64,000 nucleotides of DNA, taken from positions 4,836,001 to 4,900,000 of the forward strand of contig NZ_PYFT01000001.1 of NCBI RefSeq assembly GCF_003023845.1, read 5' to 3'. The notes below the pieces were generated by a model. The model ran no database searches. It was not told the origin of the DNA and saw only the letters and a list, made by a program, of their open reading frames with translations. The translations under genes and the position numbers were made by a program. Positions 44,176 to 54,217 of the stretch are shown one piece after another; the stretch's first letter is position 1, and each line of letters begins with the position of its first letter. Source of the stretch: Adhaeribacter arboris (GTDB taxonomy: Bacteria; Bacteroidota; Bacteroidia; Cytophagales; Hymenobacteraceae).

Positions 44176-45477
44176 ATGAATCGTCGTCATTTTATTAAAT
44201 CGTCGGCTGCGGCTAGTCTGGCCTTTTCGGCTTATACGTTACCGTCTATTTCAGTAGCCGGTAAAACCCGGCCTTATCGTACGGCTCTTATTGGCGCAGG
44301 CTGGTGGGGTACCAACATTTTACGCGAAGCCATTGCGGCCGGCGAAAGTAAAATAGTAGCTATGTGCGATGTAGACCAAAGCCAGCTAGCTAAATCGTAC
44401 GCCGAGCTGGAAAAATTAACCAGCGATAAACCTAAAAAATACGGCGATTTCCGAGAACTGCTCAGCAAAGAAAAGCCCGAAATTGTAATTGTGGCTACTC
44501 CCGACCATTGGCACCCGCTTATTACTATTGCAGCGGTACAGCAAGGCGCCCACGTATACGTCGAAAAGCCCATTAGTCATACTATTTACGAAGGCCGCGC
44601 GATGGTAAAAGCGGCCCGGGATGCCGATCGGGTAGTGCAGGTGGGTACGCACCGCCGGGTATCGCCGCACAATGTATCGGGTATGGAATTTTTAAAATCG
44701 GGTAAAGCCGGTAAAATTGGAATGGTGCGGGCTTTTGTGCATTATGGCGGCGGACCGGGCGAGGTAAAACCCGATAGTGAAGCTCCGAAAGGCTTAGACT
44801 GGAATATGTGGTGCGGACCAGCTCCCTTGCGGCCCTATAATGCCGCTATTCACCCACGGGGTTTTCGCTCGTTTCTGGATTATGCCAATGGTCAGTTGGG
44901 CGATTGGGGCATTCACTGGTTGGATCAAATTTTATGGTGGACCGAAGAAAAATATCCGAAAAAAGTATTTTCGACGGGTGGTCGCGCCATCCGGCAAGAT
45001 AATACCGATGCGCCCGATCATCAGGTAGCTACTTACGAGTTTGAAGACTTTACCGTTAGTTGGGAGCACCGCTTGTTTGCGGGCAATAACGCCGAAAAAG
45101 GCGAAAATGTAGGTTGTTATTTCTATGGCACCGAAGGGACTTTTCATATGGGCTGGCAAAAAGGCTGGACATTTTACCCCACGGATTCTAAAAAGCAAAT
45201 CATTCACCAGGATCCGCAATTAAATCAACCCGACGACCAAAACATTAAACAATTGTGGGCCGATTTTCTGGCATCTATTAAAGCGAAAAAGCGTTCGGTT
45301 TGCGACATTGAAATTGGGCACCGCTCTACTAATATGGCTTTATTGGGTATGTTGTCTTTAAAGTTAGGCCGCAGCGTAATCTGGGATGGTGAAAAAGAAA
45401 TCATTGTAAACGATCCGGAAGCCAATAAACTACTCAGCCGGGAGTACCGCGGCGAATGGAAATATCCAACGGTATAG
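44176..45477 (+). CDS. Tat-exported Gfo/Idh/MocA oxidoreductase
   Basis: A 433-residue NAD(P)-type dehydrogenase with a twin-arginine signal (MNRRHFIKSSAAASLAF), so it should be exported folded with its cofactor. The Rossmann start reads YRTALIGAGWWGTNIL, and the EKP-like motif is HVYVEKPISHTIYEG. A C-terminal GFO/IDH domain with YFYGTEGTFHMGW follows. Exported members act on sugars, for example in glycan breakdown. It forms a single unit closed by a strong hairpin. Confidence 0.93.
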   Translation: MNRRHFIKSSAAASLAFSAYTLPSISVAGKTRPYRTALIGAGWWGTNILREAIAAGESKIVAMCDVDQSQLAKSYAELEKLTSDKPKKYGDFRELLSKEKPEIVIVATPDHWHPLITIAAVQQGAHVYVEKPISHTIYEGRAMVKAARDADRVVQVGTHRRVSPHNVSGMEFLKSGKAGKIGMVRAFVHYGGGPGEVKPDSEAPKGLDWNMWCGPAPLRPYNAAIHPRGFRSFLDYANGQLGDWGIHWLDQILWWTEEKYPKKVFSTGGRAIRQDNTDAPDHQVATYEFEDFTVSWEHRLFAGNNAEKGENVGCYFYGTEGTFHMGWQKGWTFYPTDSKKQIIHQDPQLNQPDDQNIKQLWADFLASIKAKKRSVCDIEIGHRSTNMALLGMLSLKLGRSVIWDGEKEIIVNDPEANKLLSREYRGEWKYPTV

Positions 45478-45508
45478 CTCTTGGTTATAAAAAACAATAG
45501 TTATCAGA

Positions 45509-45543
45509 AAGAAGGGAGCGTTTTAAGTAAACGCTCCCTTCTT
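45509..45543. terminator. Bidirectional terminator, 15-bp stem
   Basis: Arms 45509-45523 and 45529-45543 (AAGAAGGGAGCGTTT and its complement) close a TAAGT loop between two convergent genes. It is flanked by A/T-rich tails. Confidence 0.88.
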
Positions 45544-45545
45544 AA

Positions 45546-46070
45546 TTAAAGGCGGTTTAGTTCCCAATAAATCATATCACTGGATTCGCCGGTTTTCGTA
45601 AAATTATTTTTGAGCAATACGCGGTGCGACTTACTATTTTCCGGTGGGGTAGTGGCTATTACTGTTTTTAATTTTGGGTGAGCAAAGCCCCAACGTAACA
45701 AACATTGCAAGGCTTCCGTCGCATAGCCCTGGCCTTCGTGCAATTGGCTAATGCCATAACCTACCATAGTTTTACCATCAGTATCGGGTAAACCGGTGAA
45801 GCCAATACCGCCAATAGAAACATTGCGTTCGGTTAGCACTATGTCCCAATTGGTATACCAGCTATAATCCTGCGGGTGCAAGGCGGTTTGGGGTAGCCAG
45901 AAGTTTTCCAGAGCATCAGTTATTTCGGCCGCAATAGTAGTATCATATTCTTGTTCGCTGGGGTTTAGGCTTAGAGCTTTGTCTAGTTCCGAACGGCTTT
46001 GCGCTAGTAATTGCAGTTGATTATGGGATAATGGAATTAATTTTAATCTGTTAGAAGTAATGTTAAACAT
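45546..46070 (-). CDS. GNAT family N-acetyltransferase
   Basis: A 174-residue acetyltransferase of the RimJ/RimL-like GNAT group. The acetyl-CoA-binding segment lies near GYGISQLHEGQGYATEALQ, and the C-terminal pattern is PPENSKSHRVLLKNNF. It should transfer acetyl to an amine or N-terminus; the substrate is unknown. It is cytosolic. Its stop codon lies just past the shared terminator. Confidence 0.92.
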   Translation of the reverse strand: MFNITSNRLKLIPLSHNQLQLLAQSRSELDKALSLNPSEQEYDTTIAAEITDALENFWLPQTALHPQDYSWYTNWDIVLTERNVSIGGIGFTGLPDTDGKTMVGYGISQLHEGQGYATEALQCLLRWGFAHPKLKTVIATTPPENSKSHRVLLKNNFTKTGESSDMIYWELNRL

Positions 46071-46344
46071 GGTTATACCTTTTTAATTGTTTAATAAACA
46101 GAAAAGAAATATCTGTTCGGATGCAGTTAATGGGTCATCCGAGGGAAATCAGTTGGTAGCTGATTTATTAAACAATTCCAGGCCAGGTATAGCCCGAAGA
46201 AGCAAGAGAAAGTAACAGAGGCTGTTTGTTAAGTTGGAGCAAAGATAAAGTGTTTTTGTGAATTTAAAACAGTTTATAAATTTTAATTAACTAATTGTTA
46301 GAGTTTTATCTTTTTATTTAAAGCCAAATTTTTATGATGATTCC

Positions 46345-47895
46345 TTACTCCCGTACTATTTTTAATACGGTACAGTGGTTATTTAAATAGCATTTTAACA
46401 AATACATGCCGGAAGGTAGAGTAGGTAAATCGTTTAAATAAATGGTGGTTGGCTGGAATAATCCATTCATTGATTTCTCGTACAATGGATGACCATCCAA
46501 CGAAAAAAGTTGAATTTGAGCAATTCCGTTTCCAGATTCCGGTGGAGCAATTTGCAATTCAAGTTTATTTCTAAAAGGGTTTGGCGTTGATATAATTTGC
46601 CAGCCAGCAGAAGATATTTGAGTTACTTTTTCGGCAATAATAGCCGAGTATTTTTGCGTACCATTTAAATCGACCTGCCGCAAACGGTAGTAATTGGTAC
46701 CAATAAAAGGAGTTTTATGTAAATACTGATACTCTTGCAACGTAGAAGTAGTTCCACTCGCTGGTAACTGAGCTATAGGAGTAAATTTTACTCCGTCTGT
46801 ACTAGTTTCTACTTCAAAGTAAGAGCTATTATGTTCTGAGCTAGTTTCCCAGGTTAAAAGTACCTGCCCGTTTATATTATTACTTTTGAAAAAGGTAAGC
46901 TCAACCGGTAGTGGATATTTAAACGCATTAACATTGTACGCTACAAAGGCTACATCGCTATTACCAGATAATGTAATTTGAAAAGTTTTAACAGTAGCCA
47001 CAGAGGCCGAAGTAATACCAAAATCGCTAAAATCTGCTGCCCACACCCGAATATCTCTTTGAGTATTGGTAAAACCGCTGGTTAAAGTAAGGGGGTTTGT
47101 ACTCGCCTCGTAAAAATCAGCTACCCATTTACCTGTAATTGGAATTGCAGCAAAAGGAATGGTTATTTGATTGCCAACCTGGACATTACTATTATTTAGA
47201 AACCTGTATTTATCAGCTGAGCCGGCAGGATCGGCTATTTGCGTAACTAAAATATCTGGTATGCCATCTCCAACAGCACCAGGCAAAATATTATCCATGT
47301 TAAAGTTAAGATTTGGGCCAACTGGTACATTGGCAATACCAGTTCCAAGGTTTAACCCATTAATGCCATCAGAAAGATAAAGCGGAAGATCCCGAACGGG
47401 AGGAGGATTACTTGGTCCCACGGCTACTCCATCATATAAGGCACCTACACCTACTTTTGTATTCGTAGTAATTGTTCCAGATAAAGTAATTCCGGTTAAG
47501 GCTTGGTAGTGACCTGGAATGAAAGTTACTCCTTTAGTGGTTAGTAAACCATCATTTACGGCAGTAGAATACCGTGCGTTTCTATAGGTGAAAGCTATTA
47601 GATTATGGCTGTTATTTGGTTTAGTTGGATTAACATTATTTGCTGCAATAGTAGCATCTAAACTGGTGTTAGAACTTTGCCAGAAACCATCAAAATCGGT
47701 AACAATTTCAGTTACTGATTGGGGTGAAGTTGTTTGAGCATAAGCTACTGGTAAAAAGCAGATTATTAAAGGAAAAATTAGCCCAAAATAAGATATACCC
47801 CAAAATAAGATATTTACGGTCTTCTTTAAAGGTGGTATATAAAGGCAAATACTATAAAATTTACTTAACAACAATAAGCGAGCATTTACTAACAT
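46345..47895 (-). CDS. T9SS type A sorting domain protein
   Basis: A 516-residue secreted protein. The last about 80 residues form a type IX secretion C-terminal domain (TPNPFRNKLELQI, IQLFSLDGHPLYEKSM, LPSGMYLLKCYLN). The middle is beta-rich with a fibronectin-like segment (GQVLLTWETSSEHNSSYFEV). The signal region is long (LIFPLIICFLPVAYAQ), with only one ATG, so the true start could be an internal GTG (for example before NILFWG). It should be exported by Sec, carried over the outer membrane by T9SS and surface-attached. Function of the middle is unknown. Confidence 0.9.
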   Translation of the reverse strand: MLVNARLLLLSKFYSICLYIPPLKKTVNILFWGISYFGLIFPLIICFLPVAYAQTTSPQSVTEIVTDFDGFWQSSNTSLDATIAANNVNPTKPNNSHNLIAFTYRNARYSTAVNDGLLTTKGVTFIPGHYQALTGITLSGTITTNTKVGVGALYDGVAVGPSNPPPVRDLPLYLSDGINGLNLGTGIANVPVGPNLNFNMDNILPGAVGDGIPDILVTQIADPAGSADKYRFLNNSNVQVGNQITIPFAAIPITGKWVADFYEASTNPLTLTSGFTNTQRDIRVWAADFSDFGITSASVATVKTFQITLSGNSDVAFVAYNVNAFKYPLPVELTFFKSNNINGQVLLTWETSSEHNSSYFEVETSTDGVKFTPIAQLPASGTTSTLQEYQYLHKTPFIGTNYYRLRQVDLNGTQKYSAIIAEKVTQISSAGWQIISTPNPFRNKLELQIAPPESGNGIAQIQLFSLDGHPLYEKSMNGLFQPTTIYLNDLPTLPSGMYLLKCYLNNHCTVLKIVRE

Positions 47896-48449
47896 GTGTT
47901 AGCCAGTATGATTGAATAAACCAAAAATAATGGAAAAATATAATAACTACTTCAATTAAGAGAAGGGATTTAATAATTACAGAATTGGATCAATTATATA
48001 TGGATCATTTAAGTAAAAGATTTAACTAATTTAATAATGCAGATAAGCTGTTTGACTTATTTTTATCAATAGAATTGTATATTACATTCTTGTTGTTAGA
48101 AATGCTTGAAGATTCTTAGACAGTTTCTTAATATAATATCAGGAATATAGAACCCTTATTGATTTTGTAAATTAAGAAGATGGGTTTATCTGATTAGCCT
48201 AAGTAAGGTAGCAAATCTATCTTTGATAAAGCCAAACTTAGATTTTTAGTGGAAAAACCTTTATTTTCTTGACTCTATAAGCCTGGTTAATAACTTCTTA
48301 AAATTCACATTTCTTAGGATACAGTGTAGGCCTGAATTACTTCTGGATAGCTGCAAACTATCAACAAGCCTTGTTTTTTAGGCCAAAAAGAGCTATTTCT
48401 ATTTAAAGTTTATTTTTATACTGTTAATCAAAATACTTAGGCTTATTGC
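47896..48449. other. Divergent intergenic region
   Basis: A 554-bp AT-rich gap that should contain promoters for the T9SS cargo gene and for the transglutaminase gene. I see no gene-like frame, hairpin terminator or array in it. Confidence 0.5.
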
Positions 48450-51053
48450 ATGTTTTTACGCGTATCCCGTCCGTATGTAATTGCGGCATTTATTCTGATT
48501 TCTCTTTTTTGCCAAGCTGCTCAGAGTACGGCTGCTAAACTCCCTCGTGGGCCAATTCCGAGTTGGGTAGTTCCTTTACCCGTAAATCTTACCACTAAGG
48601 TAAAAGCGAAAGATGTTTCCGGTGGTTACCATGTGCTGCTAAAAGATTCCCAATCAGATTTGCCCAGTCAAACGCAGTTCTATCACAATGGCTACTTGGT
48701 ATTTACCGACGAAGGGCTACAATCTGTATCAGAAATACAAGTTACTTACGATCCTAAGTACGAGCAAATTGTGTTTCATGCAATACGTATTTGGCGCAAC
48801 GGAAAACCTATTGATAAGTTGGCTACGGTAAAGTTTAAGCAAAGCCAGGTAGAGAAAGAGCTTGACAAACATATTTATAACGAGCAACTTTCGGCTATTG
48901 CCCTGCTGGATGATGTCCGGATAAACGATATCGTGGAATTTGCTTATTCTATTAAAGGTTGGAATCCAGTATTTGAGAATAAATTTTTTAACAATTTTAA
49001 TCTCCGCTATTCTGACCCGGTAGATGAAATATATGTCCGGGTAAATACAACTCCTAACCGTAAAATTAATTATAAGCTTTTTAACACAAAGGAACAACCA
49101 GCACAAAGCATAACTAGTAACCAGCAATCGTATACCTGGCATTTAAAGAACGTACCGGGTTTTCCCGTCGATTCAGATATCCCGTCGTGGTACGATCCCT
49201 ATCCTTGGGTAAGTTTGTCGGAGTTTACCAACTGGCAGGAATTTGGACAATGGGCTGCAGCTCTTTACGAAGTAAAAGGTTTAAGCAAAGAATTGCAGCA
49301 GGAAATTGATTCTATCAAAAATATTTCCGGTGATGCCGGTGAACGAATTTCGGCTACGGTTCGCTTCGTGCAGGATAAAATCCGGTACTTAGGCTTAGAG
49401 AATGGAATAAGCGGTTACAAGCCCCATGCTCCGGCTCAAACCTTCAAACAACGCTTCGGCGATTGTAAAGATAAATCGTTTTTATTAAGCCAAATGCTCC
49501 AGGCCATGAACATTAACGCTTATCCGGCATTGGTTAATACTTACTATCAGCACCAAATCCCGAAATGGTTACCTTCGGCGTATGCGTTTAATCACTGTAT
49601 TGTAGTGGTGGAATTACCTGGTAAGAAAATCTGGATTGATCCTACCATTAGCCTGCAACGTGGGCGCTACGATAGCCTGGCTACACCTAGTTACAAAACG
49701 GCAATGGTGTTAAAAAATGGTGGCGGAGCCTTTGTAAGAATGGAAACACCCCAGGCATCTAAAATGAAGGTGGCAGAAAACTTTATATTCAACGATATTG
49801 GTGGGGCAGTTACCTTGGAAGTAAAAACCTATTATTATGGAGCAGAAGCCGATGGGATGCGCCAGCGTTTGGCTACGAGTAATCTGAAAGAAACAGAAAA
49901 AAGCTACTTAAACTTTTATGCCAGCACTTACCCCAATATATCGGTAGCGCGCGACCTAGATTTTATTGATGATCCGGAGAAGAATATTATTACTACACTT
50001 GAAGAATATACCATTCAGGATCTTTGGTCGCCTGCCCAAAAGAATAAAGATAGCGTATTAACGGCTTATTTTTATCCGCAGGTACTCCGCGACCGGTTGG
50101 GTAAACCCAGTACCGTAATCCGGAAAATGCCTATTAGCTTGTCTTATCCTTCGGAGTTTGAAGAAACGATTACCTTATTGTTGCCAGAGTCCTGGCCGAT
50201 TGATGAGGATACAAAAGTTATTCAGGATAAATCGTTTCGTTTTAAGAGCGACGTTAGCTACCAGCAAGCCAGTAATTCTATTATCCTGAAGTATACTTAC
50301 AAAAATTTACGTGATTACGTACCCGGTACTGAAGCCAGCACTTACCTTAAAAAGCAAAAAGAAGTACTCGACCAGTTAGGTTTCGAGATTTATAATCCGC
50401 TAAATACAACAAAAACAACTCCCGAAAGACCAGTGGATATTCTGATGATTGTTCTGGCGATTATATTTTTATCAGCTTGGGCCTATGGCACTTGGCGAGC
50501 ATACCACTACGATCCCATTATTCCAGAAACCTTTTCTTATAAGCAGGATATAGGCGGTTGGCTGGTGTTGGTGCTACTTGGATTATACCTTACCCCCCTG
50601 TCCATAGTTATTCGATTAATTACGAACAACTTTTTTGAAGCTTCCATCTGGCAATTACTAACTAATAAATCCTATGAAGGATTTAATCCAGTGCAGGCTT
50701 TATTAATTCTTTTTGAATTTGCCGGTAATATTGGTTTTCTGGTGTTTGCGGTGTTACTAATTATCTTGTTTCACGAACGGCGTACCAGTGTGCCTCGTTT
50801 ACTTATAGCTTTTTACGGATGCAATTTCTTGTTTATATTTTTTGATAATGCTCTGGCCGTAATGCTTAAAGTAGGTGAATCCGATTTTAAGTTAATTTTT
50901 CGGACCTTAATAGCAGCAGCCATTTGGATACCGTATTTCATAAAGTCCAAACGAGTAAAACGTACCTTTACCACAACGTTGTACCAGCCAGAAGAAGTGA
51001 ATCTTTTTGAAAAGGAAGGACAAGAAGCCTTTAAAACCTTAGTAAACGTTTAG
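48450..51053 (+). CDS. DUF3857/transglutaminase protein with membrane domain
   Basis: An 867-residue envelope protein. A signal-type N-terminus is followed by a DUF3857 domain (about 40-250). The transglutaminase-like core has Cys339 in RFGDCKDKSFLL, His in YAFNHCIVVVELPG and Asp in KIWIDPT, so the Cys-His-Asp triad is present. After a linker, five or so membrane helices follow from about residue 660, one set like DUF2569 (GGWLVLVLLGLYLTPLSIV). It may act in peptide or cell-wall chemistry; substrate unknown. The gene lies 13 bp before the TonB-like gene, so they are probably one operon. Confidence 0.9.
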   Translation: MFLRVSRPYVIAAFILISLFCQAAQSTAAKLPRGPIPSWVVPLPVNLTTKVKAKDVSGGYHVLLKDSQSDLPSQTQFYHNGYLVFTDEGLQSVSEIQVTYDPKYEQIVFHAIRIWRNGKPIDKLATVKFKQSQVEKELDKHIYNEQLSAIALLDDVRINDIVEFAYSIKGWNPVFENKFFNNFNLRYSDPVDEIYVRVNTTPNRKINYKLFNTKEQPAQSITSNQQSYTWHLKNVPGFPVDSDIPSWYDPYPWVSLSEFTNWQEFGQWAAALYEVKGLSKELQQEIDSIKNISGDAGERISATVRFVQDKIRYLGLENGISGYKPHAPAQTFKQRFGDCKDKSFLLSQMLQAMNINAYPALVNTYYQHQIPKWLPSAYAFNHCIVVVELPGKKIWIDPTISLQRGRYDSLATPSYKTAMVLKNGGGAFVRMETPQASKMKVAENFIFNDIGGAVTLEVKTYYYGAEADGMRQRLATSNLKETEKSYLNFYASTYPNISVARDLDFIDDPEKNIITTLEEYTIQDLWSPAQKNKDSVLTAYFYPQVLRDRLGKPSTVIRKMPISLSYPSEFEETITLLLPESWPIDEDTKVIQDKSFRFKSDVSYQQASNSIILKYTYKNLRDYVPGTEASTYLKKQKEVLDQLGFEIYNPLNTTKTTPERPVDILMIVLAIIFLSAWAYGTWRAYHYDPIIPETFSYKQDIGGWLVLVLLGLYLTPLSIVIRLITNNFFEASIWQLLTNKSYEGFNPVQALLILFEFAGNIGFLVFAVLLIILFHERRTSVPRLLIAFYGCNFLFIFFDNALAVMLKVGESDFKLIFRTLIAAAIWIPYFIKSKRVKRTFTTTLYQPEEVNLFEKEGQEAFKTLVNV

Positions 51054-51066
51054 CTATTTCCTAGTT

Positions 51067-51876
51067 ATGTTTCCGGTATTTATTCGTGTAATTGTTAGTT
51101 TATGGATGTGTGTTTGGCTCAATTCAATGGTTCAAGCTCAAGTTTTAACCGATACACTTTACCTAGACGAAAATTTTGTTAGAACATCGGACAAATCAAC
51201 TGCTACCTACTTGCGATATACTGCATTTAACATGGCTATTGAAGAAGAGTTAGTTAAAACCTTTTATATTACGGGCGAAAAGTACTCGGAATATCCTGTT
51301 CAAAAGAATTCGACAACTATAAGTTATAACCGGGAATGGTATAAGAACGGGCAGTTGAAATATGAAGAGCAGATCCAAAATAACTTTTCAACTGGAGAGA
51401 GAAGACGGTGGTATGATAATGGACAACTTTATTATCTTTATACAGATCTTGGTAGCCAGGCCGAGGCGACTACTTTTTATCGGGACGGTGCTCGCAAAAG
51501 GATAGAGACTTTCGAATCAAATAAACCAATTCAGGGGCGTTGTTTCACAAAATCCGGCCAAGATACTACTTTTTTTCCGCACGAAGAAAACCCGGTTTTC
51601 CCTGGTGGTTTAGAAAATATGTATAAATATCTAAGTAAAAACATAAAGTATTCGAAAACAGCTTACAAGCAAAAAGCGCAAGGCAATGTTATTCTACAAT
51701 TCGTGGTTACTAAAAATGGTCAAATTGAGAACATTAAAGTGGTTAAATCCTTGCATCCAGATTTAGATAAAGAGTCTATCCGGGTTACAGCTAGTATGCC
51801 CGCCTGGGAACCTGGTAAGCAAGAAGGAGTACCAGTTAACGTGCGCTATACTTTGCCGATCAGGTTCAAATTATAA
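51067..51876 (+). CDS. Energy transducer TonB-like protein with MORN-like repeats
   Basis: A 269-residue protein with an N-terminal signal or anchor (VSLWMCVWLNSMVQAQ), repeated REWYKNGQLKYEE / RRWYDNGQLYYL units like MORN repeats, and a C-terminal TonB domain (about 185-269: GNVILQFVVTKNGQIENIKV ... WEPGKQEGVPVNVRYTLPI). Canonical TonB has a Pro-rich linker, which is absent. It may be a TonB paralogue with another role. It is co-transcribed with the transglutaminase gene. Confidence 0.85.
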   Translation: MFPVFIRVIVSLWMCVWLNSMVQAQVLTDTLYLDENFVRTSDKSTATYLRYTAFNMAIEEELVKTFYITGEKYSEYPVQKNSTTISYNREWYKNGQLKYEEQIQNNFSTGERRRWYDNGQLYYLYTDLGSQAEATTFYRDGARKRIETFESNKPIQGRCFTKSGQDTTFFPHEENPVFPGGLENMYKYLSKNIKYSKTAYKQKAQGNVILQFVVTKNGQIENIKVVKSLHPDLDKESIRVTASMPAWEPGKQEGVPVNVRYTLPIRFKL

Positions 51877-51878
51877 TC

Positions 51879-52445
51879 TTACAATTCAAAACCAATCTGG
51901 CACCGTTCGCCCTCTAACTTATATAATTCTTGTTCAATAGTCAGGTTCGATTTAGCATTGTTAAACTGGTCGGCGTATTGCGCTTTCATTTCCTTGCGTT
52001 TGATTGCTTCGAGGTAACGACGCACTTGGTTACGGGTTTCTAAAATCAAACCAGGAACTTGGGTGGGTTTATCATCGTCGCCTTTGGCTACCATAGTAAA
52101 ATAGGAAGTATTAGTATGTTTTACTATGCCGGTTTTTACATTTTCGGCAATAACTTTAATGCCTACCAATAAAGAGGTGCGCCCAACGTAATTAATAGAA
52201 GCCATCAAAGAAACCAGTTCGCCAACCTCTACGGGTTGTAGAAAATTTACACCATCCACGGTTACGGTAACGCAGTAATTACCCGCGTGCTTGGCCGCGC
52301 AAGTATAGGCTACCTTGTCCATTAAGGATAATAAGATTCCCCCGTGAATTTTGCCACCAAAATTGGCATAACTCGGAATCATGAGTTCAGTTAAAGTAGT
52401 CCGCGAATACGCAACGGTCCGGAAATCGGGGAGAGGAGCAGGCAT
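51879..52445 (-). CDS. Acyl-CoA thioesterase, hotdog fold
   Basis: A 188-residue YciA/acot-type thioesterase. The hotdog core appears as ANFGGKIHGGILLSLMDKVA, with the usual Asp and Gly/His set, followed by VTVDGVNFLQPVEVGELV. The enzyme cleaves fatty acyl-CoA to free acid. I use the ATG at 52445; the longer frame adds 20 residues encoded largely by the heptad array. It is cytosolic. The C-terminal helix carries many Lys/Glu residues. Confidence 0.9.
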   Translation of the reverse strand: MPAPLPDFRTVAYSRTTLTELMIPSYANFGGKIHGGILLSLMDKVAYTCAAKHAGNYCVTVTVDGVNFLQPVEVGELVSLMASINYVGRTSLLVGIKVIAENVKTGIVKHTNTSYFTMVAKGDDDKPTQVPGLILETRNQVRRYLEAIKRKEMKAQYADQFNNAKSNLTIEQELYKLEGERCQIGFEL

Positions 52446-52452
52446 TTTAAAT

Positions 52453-52575
52453 AAGTTGCAGGTTATAAGTTGCAAGTTTAAAGTTTTCCGCAATACGTAG
52501 TACATTAAACTGACAGCATAAAATAATATGATGAAATTTTAAGTCTTCTAACTTGCAACTTGTAACCTGCAACTT
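52453..52575. repeat. Pair of inverted heptad arrays (AACTTGC type)
   Basis: Two 26-bp arrays face each other (52453-52478 and 52550-52575). One is the reverse complement of the other except for one base. The unit is about AACTTGC repeated at exact 7-nt spacing (AACTTGC, AACTTGT, AACCTGC). The left array ends 8 bp before the thioesterase ATG, on its sense strand. The same 18 bases at the array start recur upstream of ribH. Confidence 0.75.
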
Positions 52576-52583
52576 GCAATTAA

Positions 52584-52907
52584 TTACAAGAACACTACTT
52601 CCTTCACTACACCTTCGCCTACTTCCAGGTTAATTAATTCGATAACGCGGGTTTTCGACATAACTAACTGGTGTTTCAGCGGGGCAGATGTAAGTAATAC
52701 AAATAGTTTATCTTCTTTAAAATAAAGTTCTTTTGTTTTAAGGGCAATGGCTTTCCCTACAATTTTTTCCCAACTAGCCACCACCTGAACCTGATTTACT
52801 TTGCCTTGAATACGATAAGCTTTCAACAATGCCTGAATGCTATCTTTCACCGGCTGTATGTCTGATTGGCGAATATTTAATTGTTTGTCTCGGTTTATAA
52901 AGGCCAC
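52584..52907 (-). CDS. DUF721 (DciA-like) protein
   Basis: A 107-residue protein of the DUF721 family, whose founding bacterial member DciA helps load the replicative helicase. The core reads VASWEKIVGKAIALKTKEL with LFVLLTSAPLKHQLVMSK. It lies downstream of recF in the same direction, as in many Bacteroidetes. The start codon is GTG at 52905-52907; no ATG occurs nearby. It is cytosolic. Confidence 0.85.
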   Translation of the reverse strand: MAFINRDKQLNIRQSDIQPVKDSIQALLKAYRIQGKVNQVQVVASWEKIVGKAIALKTKELYFKEDKLFVLLTSAPLKHQLVMSKTRVIELINLEVGEGVVKEVVFL

Positions 52908-53068
52908 GGTAGTTGGGTTAAAAGTTTTAAAATTAAGATGTTAGAAAGTTGCTGAGAGTAAACCTTTACGATACTATGGAAGGTAGCAGCTAAATCTTAA
53001 CTAAATATACGCGCTGGCAGGCCCGATAACTGAAACAAACGTAGGTTTATTTATCCCGGAGTTATCCA

Positions 53069-54175
53069 CTAATTTATCAACTGCACGTTGCCACTTATCA
53101 CCTGAAAGTTCTGGATATGTGCAGAAATAAGGCCCACCAACTTCTGAGTGCGTTCTAAATGCGAGTCCGTAATAAATAATTGCCCAAAAGTATTGTTTGC
53201 TACTAATTCCAACAATTTCGTAATTCTTTTTTCGTCGAGCCGGTCAAAAATATCGTCTAACAACAGCAATGGTTTTTGGTTTTTTCGCTGCGCCACAATC
53301 TCGAACTGCGATAATTTTAAAGCAATTACGTACGATTTTTGCTGTCCTTGCGAGCCATAATTTTTTACCGGCCAGTTGTCCATCAGAAAAACAAAGTCAT
53401 CTTTATGCGGGCCTACGGTAGTACGTTGCAGTAATAAATCTTTCCGTTGCGCCTGCTGCAGTAATTGAATAAAATTATAGCTCAATAGCTGACTTTTATA
53501 AGCGAGAGTAACCGTTTCGCTGCTGCCGGAAAGGTGTTGATAATGTTTTTGGAAAATAGGCACAAAGTTTTCTAAAAAAGATTGCCGAACAGTAGTAATG
53601 TATTCACCCGCCGGTACGAGTTGTTCATCCAGAATCTGTAAATATTCTTTATCAAAATAATTACGGTCGGCAAATTGCTTAATTAACGAATTACGTTGCT
53701 TTAAAATGTAATTATAAGAGATGAGCTCGTTTAGATAAACCGGATCGAGTTGCGAAATAAGGCTGTCGAAGTATCTGCGTCGTTCTTCGCTGCCTTCCCG
53801 GATTAAATCGGTGTCGTAAGGCGAAATCAATACTGCCGGATACTTGCCAATGTGTTCGCTTATTTTTTCGTAGGCTAACTTATTGTGCGTAATTATTTTC
53901 TTCTGACCCGTCCGAAAAGTGCATTGAATCGTATCAGTATGCGTAAAGGTTGAAAAGCGGCCTTTTACCATAAAATACTCTTCGCCTTGTTTAATATTTT
54001 GCAGGTCGGTGGCGGTAAAAGCACTTTTCCCCATCGATAAGTAATAAATAGCATCGAGTACATTCGTTTTACCGCTGCCGTTATCACCGATAAAACAATT
54101 AATATGCGGCGAAAAAGAAAGGTCCGCCTCTTCGTAATTTTTAAAAAACAGTAAATGGAGATTTTCGAGGACCAT
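53069..54175 (-). CDS. recF: DNA replication and repair protein RecF
   Basis: A 368-residue ABC-type ATPase of the RecFOR pathway, which helps RecA load at gaps. It has Walker A GDNGSGKTNVLDAIYYL, the Walker B and D-loop in PLLLLDDIFDRLD, and the signature region YGSQGQQKSYVIALKL. The FKNYEEADLSF start is typical. It lies 161 bp before the DUF721 gene and is divergent from pdhA. Confidence 0.97.
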   Translation of the reverse strand: MVLENLHLLFFKNYEEADLSFSPHINCFIGDNGSGKTNVLDAIYYLSMGKSAFTATDLQNIKQGEEYFMVKGRFSTFTHTDTIQCTFRTGQKKIITHNKLAYEKISEHIGKYPAVLISPYDTDLIREGSEERRRYFDSLISQLDPVYLNELISYNYILKQRNSLIKQFADRNYFDKEYLQILDEQLVPAGEYITTVRQSFLENFVPIFQKHYQHLSGSSETVTLAYKSQLLSYNFIQLLQQAQRKDLLLQRTTVGPHKDDFVFLMDNWPVKNYGSQGQQKSYVIALKLSQFEIVAQRKNQKPLLLLDDIFDRLDEKRITKLLELVANNTFGQLFITDSHLERTQKLVGLISAHIQNFQVISGNVQLIN

Positions 54176-54217
54176 TCATTTCTTTGTTGAATTTTTTACT
54201 TAATTTCGCACTCTAAA

